Shown here piece after piece: positions 1-8,658 of a DNA stretch of 64,000 nt. Every line of letters begins with the position of its first letter. The stretch's first letter is position 1. The DNA lies in the NCBI RefSeq assembly GCF_041902385.1, contig NZ_CP169244.1, forward strand, positions 1,612,001 through 1,676,000. Direction: 5' to 3'. This DNA comes from Arcticibacter sp041902385. GTDB lineage: Bacteria > Bacteroidota > Bacteroidia > Sphingobacteriales > Sphingobacteriaceae. The notes under the pieces are model-generated. The model had not been told where the DNA came from, searched no databases, and was given only the letters and a program-made list of their open reading frames with translations. The position numbers and the translations under genes were made by a program.

Positions 1-231
1 GCGCAGATGGACTCGGGAAAGCTGAGAGAGGTCTGCTATATCGATGGAGCGGGCCAGCTTCTTTTGAAGAAGGCCATGGAGCGGCTTGGTCTGTCGGCCC
101 GGGCGTATGACAGGATCCTGAAGGTCTCGCGCACTATTGCCGATCTTGCAGGCGATGAAAATATCAGGATCGAGCATCTGGCAGAAGCGATACATTACAG
201 AAGCCTGGACCGTGAGGGCTGGGCGGGATAA
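1..231 (+). CDS. YifB/ComM-type Mg-chelatase-like AAA ATPase, C-terminal fragment
   Basis: The reading frame is open from the first base of the window, so the start lies upstream; about 76 codons remain. The visible peptide matches the C-terminal helical domain (Mg_chelatase_C) of YifB/ComM proteins: a Lys-Leu-Arg-Glu segment, then LGLSARAYDRILKVSRTIAD and IRIEHLAEAIHYR, the usual end of this family. Known for the family: AAA+ ATPases, of which ComM is a branch-migration helicase that helps integrate DNA during transformation. The role here is inferred from the family only, because the Walker motifs are outside the window. The next gene, msrA, begins 84 bp downstream and is probably separate. 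Confidence 0.85.
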   Translation, partial: AQMDSGKLREVCYIDGAGQLLLKKAMERLGLSARAYDRILKVSRTIADLAGDENIRIEHLAEAIHYRSLDREGWAG

Positions 232-315
232 GGCCTTTGGGCAGGAGGAAGCATAATCCTATTGTCATATCGCCGGGACTTTATAATTGCTTTTCGCTTA
301 TTGCGTTACTATTAA

Positions 316-954
316 ATGAGTTTTGTGAGAACCTTTCTTTTTAGTGTGCTGCTCTTCAGTCTGTTCGCATGCAGTTCGTCGGGGCAGCAGAGGGGAACGC
401 GTGATGTGCAGCTTAAGGCTTCAGAAAAGCACGAGATAGCCGCTTTTGCTGAGGGCTGCTTTTGGTGTTCTGAGCATATCTTCGAAGAGTTAGCGGGTGT
501 TGATTCTGCGGTCTCGGGCTATGCAGGGGGACATACCAGGAACCCAACGTACGAAGAGGTCTGCAGTGAGAAGACAGGACATGCTGAAACGGTGCTGGTC
601 TATTACGATCCGGCTGTGATCAAGTACTCCGAACTGCTCGACGCGTTCTTCTCGTCTCATGACCCCACCACTTTGAACCGCCAGGGGCCGGATGTGGGTA
701 CCTCCTACAGGTCAGCCATATTTTATCTCAACGATGAGCAGAAGAGGCAGGCGAACGAAGCAATCAGAAAATGGACTCCCGCATTTGAGAAGCTAATTGT
801 GACGGAGGTCTCGCCACTGAAAGCTTTTTATCGTGCCGAGGAGTATCATCAGAACTACGAGAAAGAGAATCCTTATAACTCCTATATCCGAAACGTTTCG
901 GTTCCTCGTTTCGAGGCCTTCAGGAAGGAATGTAAGCTGAAGTTTAAAAAGTAG
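316..954 (+). CDS. msrA: Peptide-methionine (S)-S-oxide reductase MsrA, predicted lipoprotein
   Basis: MsrA reduces methionine-S-sulfoxide in oxidised proteins. The catalytic motif GCFWC is at residues 47-51, with Cys48 as the nucleophile; the conserved YAGGHTRNPTYEEVCS and YRSAIFY segments follow. At 212 residues it is longer than cytoplasmic MsrA because of an N-terminal lipoprotein signal: a hydrophobic run ending in a lipobox with Cys19, followed by Ser/Gln-rich linker. This implies export and membrane anchoring, so the enzyme probably repairs envelope proteins. No MsrB domain is fused. No consensus -7 box was found directly upstream. Confidence 0.95.
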   Translation: MSFVRTFLFSVLLFSLFACSSSGQQRGTRDVQLKASEKHEIAAFAEGCFWCSEHIFEELAGVDSAVSGYAGGHTRNPTYEEVCSEKTGHAETVLVYYDPAVIKYSELLDAFFSSHDPTTLNRQGPDVGTSYRSAIFYLNDEQKRQANEAIRKWTPAFEKLIVTEVSPLKAFYRAEEYHQNYEKENPYNSYIRNVSVPRFEAFRKECKLKFKK

Positions 955-976
955 GAACTTCTTTTTCTCAGATCAC

Positions 977-984
977 TACTTTTG
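977..984 (+). promoter_or_regulatory. Bacteroidota -7 promoter box for the M16 protease gene
   Basis: TACTTTTG fits the TAnnTTTG box of Bacteroidota housekeeping promoters. It ends 8 nt before the ATG at 993, so the transcript would have almost no leader. No clear TTG -33 element was found at the expected distance. Confidence 0.5.
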
Positions 985-992
985 CATTTTGA

Positions 993-2228
993 ATGGATCA
1001 TCAAGTATTTACATTACCCAACGGAATAAGATTATTATACCACCGGACAGAATCTACAATTACTCATTCCTGTATTGTAATAAACACCGGCTCGAGGGAT
1101 GAGCCGGATGGGAAGGACGGCCTGGCCCACTTTATAGAACATCTTCTGTTTAAACAGACTGAGAAGCGCAGTACTAAGCAAATTCTGAACTATATCGAAT
1201 CTGTCGGCGGAGATTTAAATGCGTACACGACCAAGGAATACACGTGTATCCACGCATCGTTTCTCTCACCCTATCTCAGCCGGGCATTCGATCTGTTCGA
1301 AGACATTGTATTTCATTCCACATTTCCCGAGAAGGAGATGGACAAAGAAAAGAGTGTGATCCTGGACGAAATAGCCTCTTATGAGGATCAGCCCGAAGAG
1401 GCGATTCAGGATGATTTCGAAGATATGATGTTTGAAGGGCACAGCCTGGGCAGGAACATTCTTGGGACGTCGGAGTCTGTGATGGCGCTAAGGAAAGAGG
1501 ATGTTACGTCCTTTCTGACGGCGGGCTACTGCCCCGGACAAATTGTGATCGGGGTCTCCGGCAGTTATCCCATCCATGTTTTGGAGCATCATTTTCAGAA
1601 ATACTTCGGCCATATATTGCCGCGCCCCAATGCGGTAAGGCGCACTCCGCCTGCCTTGTACACCAGTAACAGGCGGGTGAAAAAGCCGATTGCTCAGTGT
1701 CACTGCGTTCTTGGGACACAGGCATACTCCCTGCACGACGAACGGAAGACGGGTTTAATGCTGCTAAACAATATCCTTGGCGGCTCGGGCATGAGCTCCG
1801 TCCTAAATCTCACTGTCCGCGAAAAATATGGCATTGCCTATACCATCGAATCAAATTACACGCCACTCTGTGATACCGGTATTTTTAGTATCTATTTTGG
1901 GACTGATGCCGGCAAGGCAGAACGGGCGCTTGCTCTTATCCAAAAGCAGTTAAGGAGATTCAGGGAGGACGGCCTCAACAGCCGGACGTTAGAGATGGCC
2001 AAGAAAAAGTTTAATGGTTTAATAGCGCTGGGAGAAGACAACCGGCTCAGTCTTATTATTGCTATGACCAAGAGCCTGATAGACTACGACCGGGTAGACA
2101 CACTGGCAGAGGTATTCAGCAGAGTGAATGCTGTTACCCCTGAACAGATCAGTGCTATCGCGGAAGAAGTGTTCGACCCTGAGAGGCTCAGCGTTCTGAT
2201 GTTTGAGCCCGAGGGTGATCAGGACTAG
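993..2228 (+). CDS. M16 family (pitrilysin/MPP-like) zinc protease
   Basis: This is a 411-residue zinc metallopeptidase of the insulinase/processing-peptidase family. The inverted zinc motif HFIEH is at residues 46-50 and the third ligand is Glu126 in LDEIASYED, 76 residues after the last His, as usual for M16. The C-terminal half is the second M16 lobe, with the glycine-rich GGSGMSSVL and the REKYGIAYTIES segment. The length fits a single-unit M16B enzyme working as a dimer. No signal peptide is visible, so it should be cytoplasmic. Substrate unknown. It lies between msrA and def, and both it and def have their own -7 boxes. Confidence 0.9.
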   Translation: MDHQVFTLPNGIRLLYHRTESTITHSCIVINTGSRDEPDGKDGLAHFIEHLLFKQTEKRSTKQILNYIESVGGDLNAYTTKEYTCIHASFLSPYLSRAFDLFEDIVFHSTFPEKEMDKEKSVILDEIASYEDQPEEAIQDDFEDMMFEGHSLGRNILGTSESVMALRKEDVTSFLTAGYCPGQIVIGVSGSYPIHVLEHHFQKYFGHILPRPNAVRRTPPALYTSNRRVKKPIAQCHCVLGTQAYSLHDERKTGLMLLNNILGGSGMSSVLNLTVREKYGIAYTIESNYTPLCDTGIFSIYFGTDAGKAERALALIQKQLRRFREDGLNSRTLEMAKKKFNGLIALGEDNRLSLIIAMTKSLIDYDRVDTLAEVFSRVNAVTPEQISAIAEEVFDPERLSVLMFEPEGDQD

Positions 2229-2256
2229 CAGAGGCCCTGAGGCGCTGCTGCCGCTA

Positions 2257-2283
2257 TTGTCTTATTTGTATTCTGTATATTTG
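2257..2283 (+). promoter_or_regulatory. Promoter of def (TTG-N16-TATATTTG)
   Basis: TTG at 2257-2259 and TATATTTG at 2276-2283 resemble the Bacteroidota -33/-7 pair, with a slightly short 16-nt spacer. The box ends only 4 nt before the def ATG at 2288, so the transcript is predicted to start at or next to the start codon. Confidence 0.55.
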
Positions 2284-2287
2284 TAAA

Positions 2288-2851
2288 ATGAAATTACCTA
2301 TTGTTGCGTATGGTGATCCGGTTCTCAAAAAGAAAGCCGAAGATATTTCTAAAGACTATCCGGAACTGGGACAGCTGATCCAGAACATGTTCGAAACCAT
2401 GTATAGCGCTAACGGTGTCGGACTCGCTGCTCCGCAGGTGGGTCTTTCCATCCGGCTTTTTGTTATCGATATTACAGATAAAGAAGAACCCGGACTGGAG
2501 GATTTTAAGAAGGTATTTATCAACGCCAGGATTCTGGAAGAGACGGGCACCTTGTGGGACTTTAACGAAGGCTGTCTGAGCATTCCCGATATACGGGAGG
2601 ATGTAAAAAGGCTCGATACCGTGAAGATCTCTTACTATGACGAAAACTGGGTGCATCACGAGGAAGTATTCCAGGGACTTGCGGCACGCGTTATTCAGCA
2701 TGAATACGACCACATAGAAGGTAAATTATTCACCGACAAATTAAGTCCTCTGAGAAGGGCTATGATTAAGAGCAAGCTTGATGCTATTTCGCGCGGAGCG
2801 ATAAAGGTATCCTACAAGATGAAGTTTCCGTCGTCATCTAAGAAGCGCTAA
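2288..2851 (+). CDS. def: Peptide deformylase
   Basis: Removes the N-formyl group from nascent proteins on the ribosome. All three deformylase motifs are present: GVGLAAPQVG at residues 43-52, EGCLS at 94-98 (metal ligand Cys96), and QHEYDH at 137-142 (metal ligands His138 and His142, catalytic Glu139). The length, 187 residues, is normal. Its stop codon overlaps the stop of the convergent gene on the other strand by 4 bp (2848-2851), so there is no room for a terminator between them. Confidence 0.97.
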   Translation: MKLPIVAYGDPVLKKKAEDISKDYPELGQLIQNMFETMYSANGVGLAAPQVGLSIRLFVIDITDKEEPGLEDFKKVFINARILEETGTLWDFNEGCLSIPDIREDVKRLDTVKISYYDENWVHHEEVFQGLAARVIQHEYDHIEGKLFTDKLSPLRRAMIKSKLDAISRGAIKVSYKMKFPSSSKKR

Positions 2852-3486
2852 TTTGAATCGCTTCGTCTTTTATCACCCTGGAGGATCTGCTGGATAAAGG
2901 AGCCCCAGGCAAAGGGATTGAGAAGCGGATTCGCATACCGCTGGTTGATCGCCCTGTTTGTCAGCCGGACGTGGTTGTTTTGAAAGTTTACTCCCTGCAT
3001 CTCCATGCCATCGCGGGGCAGATCACGCGCCATAGCGAGGAGCGAGGTGCGGGTAACATTCTTCTTTGCTATCTCAAGATCGTCATCCGCAAACTTCAGT
3101 GCCATAAATTCCTTGTTAAACTGGTCTACGCTGGCCCAGGGGAGTACAGTAACTGTGGGGAGGTTCACTACTCTGGCCTTCATTTTAACGATCACTGTGT
3201 AGCTCTTCTCAGGAACTTTAGAAGGAATAACAACTGCTTCTTTCCTGTATCCAACTGCGCTGAACAGGATGGTGTCGCCCTCATGAGCCACGAATGAAAA
3301 ATACCCCTGATAATTGGCCGCGAATACCCGGTCGCGGTCGCTTTTGTTCGTCACCGTGACATAAGGAACAACCACGTTTGAATCAACATTATAGATCACG
3401 CCCGAGAACTGGATCAGCGCCTTTTCCTGGGCCGATACAGCGTTGATTGTGAACATAAAAATGAATAATGTCAACCAGTGTTTCAT
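2848..3486 (-). CDS. Exported protein with a carboxypeptidase regulatory-like (CarboxypepD_reg) domain
   Basis: The 212-residue protein begins with a signal peptide (hydrophobic residues 4-15, Ala-Gln cleavage region at about 19-20). Residues ~22-110 look like the seven-stranded CarboxypepD_reg-like fold: FSGVIYNVDSNVVVPYVTVT, a central YFSFVAHEGDTILFSAVGY and EKSYTVIVKM. The C-terminal 100 residues are not recognised. In Bacteroidota such domains occur in outer-membrane and periplasmic proteins. No peptidase active site is present, so this is not an enzyme of that family. Function unknown; envelope location inferred. Confidence 0.7.
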   Translation of the reverse strand: MKHWLTLFIFMFTINAVSAQEKALIQFSGVIYNVDSNVVVPYVTVTNKSDRDRVFAANYQGYFSFVAHEGDTILFSAVGYRKEAVVIPSKVPEKSYTVIVKMKARVVNLPTVTVLPWASVDQFNKEFMALKFADDDLEIAKKNVTRTSLLAMARDLPRDGMEMQGVNFQNNHVRLTNRAINQRYANPLLNPFAWGSFIQQILQGDKRRSDSN

Positions 3487-3536
3487 CCCTGTAAACCTAC
3501 CAAAAATTGTGCAACTCTTTCGTTAAATACTGTTAA

Positions 3537-3580
3537 AATAAAAGCGGTACGTAGTAAGAACGGTACCGCTTTTTATTTAT
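3537..3580 (-). terminator. Terminator of the mrp-nifU operon
   Basis: A 10-bp stem (AAAGCGGTAC at 3541-3550 with GTACCGCTTT at 3563-3572) is flanked by A-rich and T-rich runs that extend it. It sits 30 bp past the nifU stop. On the minus strand it ends in a T-rich tract. Confidence 0.75.
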
Positions 3581-3601
3581 TTTGAGTATCTGAAAGTGTA
3601 A

Positions 3602-3868
3602 CTAAGGCATTACAGCATTCGGGTCATCAATGTCTGTGAGATTAATTGCTTCAATAGCTGATACCTCCGGTACTGCCCTCTTTACGGCCTGCTCAATACC
3701 GGCTTTCATAGTCATAAAGCTCATGGGGCATGAGCCGCACGCACCGAGCAGCTTAATCTTAACTATATTGTCGGGAGTTATTTCCTCTACTGATACATTT
3801 CCCCCGTCAGCTTCCAGATAAGGCCTGATCGTATCTAATGCACTCTCCACTTTTTGCAACAAGTCCAT
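3602..3868 (-). CDS. NifU-family iron-sulfur scaffold/carrier (C-terminal Nfu domain only)
   Basis: An 88-residue protein consisting of just the Nfu domain. The cluster-binding CxxC is seen as Cys44 and Cys47 in LGACGSCPMS. Family members hold and pass on [4Fe-4S] clusters. It follows mrp on the same strand with a 36-bp gap and shares its terminator, so the two form an iron-sulfur assembly/transfer operon. This matters because the neighbouring Mrp protein lacks its own usual cysteine pair. Confidence 0.92.
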   Translation of the reverse strand: MDLLQKVESALDTIRPYLEADGGNVSVEEITPDNIVKIKLLGACGSCPMSFMTMKAGIEQAVKRAVPEVSAIEAINLTDIDDPNAVMP

Positions 3869-3904
3869 ATCAAAAAAATTTTTCTAAAAATACGAAAATT
3901 ACAA

Positions 3905-4978
3905 TTAATAGCTTTTTACTTCCCTGGCGTTCTGTATAGAAACTTGCTGAGCCACCTTTTCAGCAACTGCCAGGAAAGCATCGGACATCGGGTTCCCGCT
4001 TTGCAGAATGACCGGTTCTCCGGAGTCTCCTGCCTCGCTAATGCTCTGTACAAGAGGTATTTCACCCAGGAATGGCGCGCCAAATTGTTCTGCGATCTTC
4101 TTTCCTCCGCCTTCTCCAAAAATATAGTACTTGTTATCCGGAAGTTCCGCCGGTGTAAAATATGACATGTTTTCTACGATGCCAAGGAGGGGAACATTGA
4201 TCGAGTTCATCAGGAACATAGCAATTCCTTTTTTCGTGTCAGCAAGGGCAACGTTCTGCGGAGTGGTAACAATGACCGCACCGGCAACGGGGTAAGTCTG
4301 GGTAAGGGTAATGTGAATGTCGCCGGTACCCGGAGGAAGGTCGACAACCAGATAGTCCAGCTCTCCCCACTCGGCATCATTAAAAAGCTGTTTCACGGCA
4401 TTTGACGCCATAGGCCCTCTCCAGGGAACAGGCTGGTCGGGATTAGTGAAAAAGCCTATTGACAGGATCTTGATCCCGTATTTCTCTACAGGGGCGATCC
4501 TGGTCTTGCCATCTTCTGTTTCTATTGCCAGCGGCCTTGCGTCTTCAAGTCCGAACATGATAGGAATAGACGGACCATAGATATCGGCGTCGATCAGGCC
4601 CACGCGTGCACCCTTGCTTGCCAGTCCGAGTGCGAGGTTTGCCGACACAGTAGATTTACCTACTCCGCCCTTGCCCGAGGCTACCACTATGATGTTATGA
4701 ATATTGGTGAGGGGCTGATTTTTTTGAGTAGTTATCCGCGACGTCATCCTGATATCCACTTTAATGTCCTGGCTTATGAAGTGCGCGATGGCATTGCGGC
4801 AGGCGTTCTCAATAAGACCTTTGAGCGGACAGGCTGGCGTGGTAAGGATGACAGTAAAGCTCAGATGATCCTCTTCTATTTTTATATCTTCGATCATGTT
4901 CAGCGTTACCAAATCTTTCTTCAGATCAGGCTCTTCTACATGACGAAGGGCGTTTAATACGTCTTCTTTCGTTATCAT
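3905..4978 (-). CDS. mrp: Mrp/ApbC/NBP35-type P-loop ATPase with N-terminal MIP18 (DUF59) domain
   Basis: A cytoplasmic iron-sulfur cluster carrier ATPase of 357 residues. Residues ~4-80 form the MIP18/DUF59 domain, including TPACPLKG. The deviant Walker A SGKGGVGKST is at residues 101-110, followed by the switch region LIDADIYGPSIP and DLPPGTGDIHIT. In the classical family a CxxC near the C terminus binds the bridging cluster; here that stretch reads NMSYFTPAELPDNKYY, with no cysteines. It is transcribed with the Nfu-domain gene downstream, which does carry CxxC. A -7 box at 4999-5006 lies just upstream of the ATG. Confidence 0.93.
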   Translation of the reverse strand: MITKEDVLNALRHVEEPDLKKDLVTLNMIEDIKIEEDHLSFTVILTTPACPLKGLIENACRNAIAHFISQDIKVDIRMTSRITTQKNQPLTNIHNIIVVASGKGGVGKSTVSANLALGLASKGARVGLIDADIYGPSIPIMFGLEDARPLAIETEDGKTRIAPVEKYGIKILSIGFFTNPDQPVPWRGPMASNAVKQLFNDAEWGELDYLVVDLPPGTGDIHITLTQTYPVAGAVIVTTPQNVALADTKKGIAMFLMNSINVPLLGIVENMSYFTPAELPDNKYYIFGEGGGKKIAEQFGAPFLGEIPLVQSISEAGDSGEPVILQSGNPMSDAFLAVAEKVAQQVSIQNAREVKSY

Positions 4979-4998
4979 GGTCTAAAATTTTCAAGTCA

Positions 4999-5006
4999 CA
5001 AACATA
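4999..5006 (-). promoter_or_regulatory. -7 promoter box for mrp-nifU
   Basis: On the minus strand this reads TATGTTTG, a match to TAnnTTTG, ending 20 nt before the mrp ATG. No TTG was found at the expected -33 spacing, so confidence is moderate. Confidence 0.4.
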
Positions 5007-5211
5007 TAGAATTTTTCTACTTTAAATTTCATTTAAACAACATATTAAAACATAGAGGATTAGGCGGGAGGGGCATGGTAAGCCTATAAATCAATTTTGT
5101 GAAACCGGACTTGATTGATTGGTGTTTTTACGGATATTTACGCCATAGAAATAAAACATCTTCATCCGACGTTTTTTTGATGGATTATGGTGACGTTAAA
5201 GCTGCTTATAC

Positions 5212-7347
5212 ATGCATATTCCCCCAAAGTACTCCAGGTATATTAAGATAGCCGGTATTGTTTTCGCGACTCTCATTGTTCTGTTCTTAATCGGAGCGGT
5301 GATTGCCTACAGCAAGCGTGAGGCAATTTTAAAGACTGTGGTGGAGAAAGCCACGCTGAAAGCTAAAAGAGATTACAATCTGAATCTTTCCATACGAGAC
5401 CCTCATTTTGAAGGCTTAAGCACCATCGCATTTTCTGATATTGCCGTGGTTCCTGAGAACAGGGACAGTTTGTTGCACATGGACGACCTCCATGTTAAAG
5501 TGAAGCTAATGCCCCTGATGCTGGGTGAGATCAAGCTTGCCGGGATCAGGCTGCGCAGCGGAAAGCTGAGTCTTGTTAAACGGGACAGCCTTCGGAATTA
5601 CGACTTTATATTTAAAAGGAAGAAGGACAGTTCAGCCACAAGGTCGAAAGTCAACTACAGCGATTTAGCCAACAATCTCCTTAATCAGCTTTTGTACAAG
5701 ATTCCTGATGATATGGATCTGAAGAATTTTGAGCTTAACATCATCAGGGATACCAGTGTCCTCAGCTTTGATGTTCCTTCGGCTGTTATCGACGACGGAG
5801 CCCTGAGGTCTACCATACTGGTGAACAAGAATGAATCAGTATGGCATCTCGACGGAAATGTGGAGCCATCAGATCAGAAGCTCGACTTTAAGCTGTATGC
5901 CGAGGGGAAGAAGGTGGAGCTGCCCCTTATTGAGCGGAAACTCGGATTAAAGGTAAACTTCGATACGGTCTATACGCAGCTGAAGAGCACCAGGAAGAGC
6001 GGGGACGAATTTCATATCTACGGCTCATGGGCTATTACAAACCTCCTGATTAATCATCCTAAGGTGGCAGCCAATGATATTATTGTTCCCTCGGGTTCTA
6101 TTGATGCTGACCTGCTGGTTGGGGAGAACTACATTGCAATTGACAGTTCTTCCGTCATTCACCTGAAGAACATAGAGATCAATCCTTTCCTGAAGTTTAC
6201 GCTCTCTCCGGCCAAAATCTATGAGATGAAGATCCACACACCTGAACTTGATGCTCAGCAGGTCTTCGATTCATTTCCGGTGGGGCTTTTTGAATCACTC
6301 GAGGGAATCAGAGTAGCGGGCAAGCTTCAGTACAATCTTGATTTTTATCTTGATTCACGCCAGCCCGACAGCGTGAGGTTCAGCTCTTCGTTGAATCCTT
6401 CCGGCTTCCGGATCTTAAAATGGGGTAAGACTAACCTGCAAAAGATAAATTCAACATTTGTTTATACTCCTTATGAATACGGGAAACCGATGCGCGATAT
6501 CACGATCGGTCCTGAGAATCCGAACTATACCCCAATTGACGCAATATCGCCGAATTTGAGGAATGCGGTGCTGACGGCAGAAGATCCTTCGTTCTTTTCA
6601 CATCGGGGGTTTGTTGAAAAATCAATCAAACGGTCTATTGCGACAAACTTTAAAGAGAAAGCCTTTAAACGGGGCGGGAGCACCATCTCCATGCAGCTGG
6701 TTAAAAACGTTTTCCTGAACAGGCAGAAGACACTCGCCCGAAAGATAGAGGAAATGCTGATCGTCTGGCTGATCGAGAACAATCATGTTTCCACAAAACG
6801 CAGAATGTTCGAAGTGTATCTTAACCTTATTGAGTGGGGACGTAACGTTTACGGCATTGGCGAAGCCTCACGCTACTATTTCGACAAGTCGCCTATGGAC
6901 CTCACTGTTGGGGAAAGCATTTTCCTTGCCAATATCGTTCCTCGTCCAAAATCCTCTCTGTATTTCTTTCAGCCCGACGGAAGTTTGAGGACCAGCTTGC
7001 GGGGATACTTTAAGCTAATCGGGAACCTGATGGCCTCCCGGGGGCTCGTCCCCAGGGACACTAATGCCTATGGCTTCTACAGCGTGCGGTTAAAGGAGAG
7101 TCTGAGGCGTCAGGTGGCACCTGTCGACTCGACTGTTGCTGATTCTCTTTTCGATGAAGATGGAGGGAATAATGGCCTTTTCCAGGATATCCTGCCCGAC
7201 CGAAAGCCAGACACGATACACATTGATGAACTGACCCGGCTTAAGGCGCTGCAGGATGATACAACCATGTCGCGTTCTGAGCGCCGGAAGCTCAGGCGGG
7301 AGCTCAGAAGAAAGGAGCGTGAAATGCAACGCAATAAAGACGATTAA
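5212..7347 (+). CDS. AsmA-like/GT51 fusion: membrane-anchored peptidoglycan glycosyltransferase
   Basis: A 711-residue protein with one transmembrane segment (~13-31) and a long extracytoplasmic part. Residues ~35-430 resemble AsmA-type repeats: short beta segments such as FSDIAVVPENRD and LAGIRLRSGKLSLVKRD. The GT51 transglycosylase domain follows at ~440-640: the catalytic-Glu motif LTAEDPSFFSHRGF near 455-468, GGSTISMQLVKNVFLN, and EWGRNVYGIGEASRYYFDKS. There is no transpeptidase (PBP) domain, so it could only polymerise glycan strands. The tail is highly charged and Arg/Lys-rich. Polymerase activity is inferred from the motifs; the role of the AsmA-like part is unknown. It diverges from mrp. 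Confidence 0.85.
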   Translation: MHIPPKYSRYIKIAGIVFATLIVLFLIGAVIAYSKREAILKTVVEKATLKAKRDYNLNLSIRDPHFEGLSTIAFSDIAVVPENRDSLLHMDDLHVKVKLMPLMLGEIKLAGIRLRSGKLSLVKRDSLRNYDFIFKRKKDSSATRSKVNYSDLANNLLNQLLYKIPDDMDLKNFELNIIRDTSVLSFDVPSAVIDDGALRSTILVNKNESVWHLDGNVEPSDQKLDFKLYAEGKKVELPLIERKLGLKVNFDTVYTQLKSTRKSGDEFHIYGSWAITNLLINHPKVAANDIIVPSGSIDADLLVGENYIAIDSSSVIHLKNIEINPFLKFTLSPAKIYEMKIHTPELDAQQVFDSFPVGLFESLEGIRVAGKLQYNLDFYLDSRQPDSVRFSSSLNPSGFRILKWGKTNLQKINSTFVYTPYEYGKPMRDITIGPENPNYTPIDAISPNLRNAVLTAEDPSFFSHRGFVEKSIKRSIATNFKEKAFKRGGSTISMQLVKNVFLNRQKTLARKIEEMLIVWLIENNHVSTKRRMFEVYLNLIEWGRNVYGIGEASRYYFDKSPMDLTVGESIFLANIVPRPKSSLYFFQPDGSLRTSLRGYFKLIGNLMASRGLVPRDTNAYGFYSVRLKESLRRQVAPVDSTVADSLFDEDGGNNGLFQDILPDRKPDTIHIDELTRLKALQDDTTMSRSERRKLRRELRRKEREMQRNKDD

Positions 7348-7354
7348 AAAGTAG

Positions 7355-7362
7355 TAACTTTG
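7355..7362 (+). promoter_or_regulatory. -7 promoter box for hpt-psd
   Basis: TAACTTTG (TAnnTTTG) lies 8 bp after the stop of the upstream transglycosylase gene and 44 bp before the hpt ATG. No -33 TTG at ideal spacing. Confidence 0.5.
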
Positions 7363-7406
7363 GCCGTTTTTACACGTTTACCTTGTTTTGCGATTATATT
7401 ATTGAA

Positions 7407-7961
7407 ATGAAAGTACAGATAGAAGACAAGGAGTTTAGCTGTTTCCTTGAGTATGAAAAGATCAAAAAGAGGACCCGGCTGCTGGGAATACAGATAAACG
7501 TCGATTACGAAGACAAGGTGCCTGTATTTATTGGTGTGTTGAACGGAAGCTTCCTCTTTATGGCCGATTTGATGAAAGAGGTCAACATTCCGGCAGAAGT
7601 GAGTTTTATTAAGGTGTCGTCATACCATGGTCAGGAGACGACTTCGGGAACGGTAAAAAGTGTAATAGGCCTAGATATCGACCTGAAGGGACGTGATGTT
7701 ATTATTGTGGAGGATATCATCGACACAGGTATAACCCTTAGTTATCTTGTAGACGTTCTCAGGAAGCATGAGCCGGCTTCTGTGGCTATCTGCAGCCTCC
7801 TGTTGAAACCTCAGTCACTGCAAAGGGAGATACCCGAAATTACATACGTCGGATTTGAGATTTCCAATGAATTTGTTGTGGGTTATGGTCTTGATTACAG
7901 GGGCTTAGGACGAAATTTAAAAGATATTTACCGTTATCTCCCTGTTCCGAGCGAAACTTAA
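7407..7961 (+). CDS. hpt: Hypoxanthine phosphoribosyltransferase
   Basis: Purine salvage enzyme that makes IMP (and probably GMP) from the base and PRPP. The PRPP-binding loop VIIVEDIIDTG is clear, as are the FIGVLNGSFLFMADL entry segment and VGYGLDYRGLGRNL near the end. I start the gene at the ATG at 7407 (184 residues, MKVQIEDKEF), not at the in-frame TTG at 7383, because the extra residues do not fit the family. It is followed by psd after 37 bp and probably shares its promoter. Confidence 0.93.
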   Translation: MKVQIEDKEFSCFLEYEKIKKRTRLLGIQINVDYEDKVPVFIGVLNGSFLFMADLMKEVNIPAEVSFIKVSSYHGQETTSGTVKSVIGLDIDLKGRDVIIVEDIIDTGITLSYLVDVLRKHEPASVAICSLLLKPQSLQREIPEITYVGFEISNEFVVGYGLDYRGLGRNLKDIYRYLPVPSET

Positions 7962-7998
7962 TCTCATTTTACAATTTTTGCAATAAAAAGAAATTCGG

Positions 7999-8658
7999 AT
8001 GACTATTCACAAAGAAGGCTATACGTCAATAGCTCTTACTGTTCTGGTTATATTTGTCATTAACGCAGTTGCTCACTACTTCTGGTCTGACCACAATTGG
8101 CTGATCTGGCTTATCTACGTAGTGTCATTTGCTCTTTTCATCATTGTGCTGCAGTTCTTCCGTCATCCCAGAAGAATCACCAGCCTGAACGAAAGGCAGG
8201 TTATTTGCCCTGCTGATGGCAAGGTGGTAGTAATTGAGGAGACCGAGGAGGGTGAATATTTCAGGGATAAGAGACTTCAGGTATCTATTTTCATGTCGCC
8301 GATCAACGTCCATGTGAACCGCAATCCTGTATCAGGTGTAGTTCAATACTTTAAATATCACCCGGGAAAGTATCTTGTTGCATGGGATCCCAAGTCGTCA
8401 ACGGACAACGAGCGGACAACTGTAGTAGTTGAGAATAAACTCGGGATACCGGTATTGTTCAGGCAGATTGCTGGCGCTCTGGCGAGAAGGATTGTCTGGT
8501 ATGTGAAGGAGGGCGATCAGGTAGTTCAGGGCGAGCAATTCGGCTTTATTAAGTTCGGCTCGAGGATCGATGTGTTTTTGCCCGTCGGCACTCCTGTCAA
8601 CGTGAACCTGGGCGATGTGGTGAAGGGCGGAATTACCGTTCTCGCGACATTCGAATAA
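7999..8658 (+). CDS. psd: Phosphatidylserine decarboxylase (short bacterial type)
   Basis: Makes phosphatidylethanolamine from phosphatidylserine. The 219-residue length fits the short Psd class. Two hydrophobic stretches (~9-26 and ~35-51) anchor it at the inner membrane. The self-cleavage site that yields the pyruvoyl group is the Gly-Ser in FIKFGSRIDVFLP near residues 181-193. The core PINVHVNRNPVSGVV is also typical. It follows hpt on the same strand. The 350 bp downstream contain no recognisable gene. Confidence 0.93.
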   Translation: MTIHKEGYTSIALTVLVIFVINAVAHYFWSDHNWLIWLIYVVSFALFIIVLQFFRHPRRITSLNERQVICPADGKVVVIEETEEGEYFRDKRLQVSIFMSPINVHVNRNPVSGVVQYFKYHPGKYLVAWDPKSSTDNERTTVVVENKLGIPVLFRQIAGALARRIVWYVKEGDQVVQGEQFGFIKFGSRIDVFLPVGTPVNVNLGDVVKGGITVLATFE

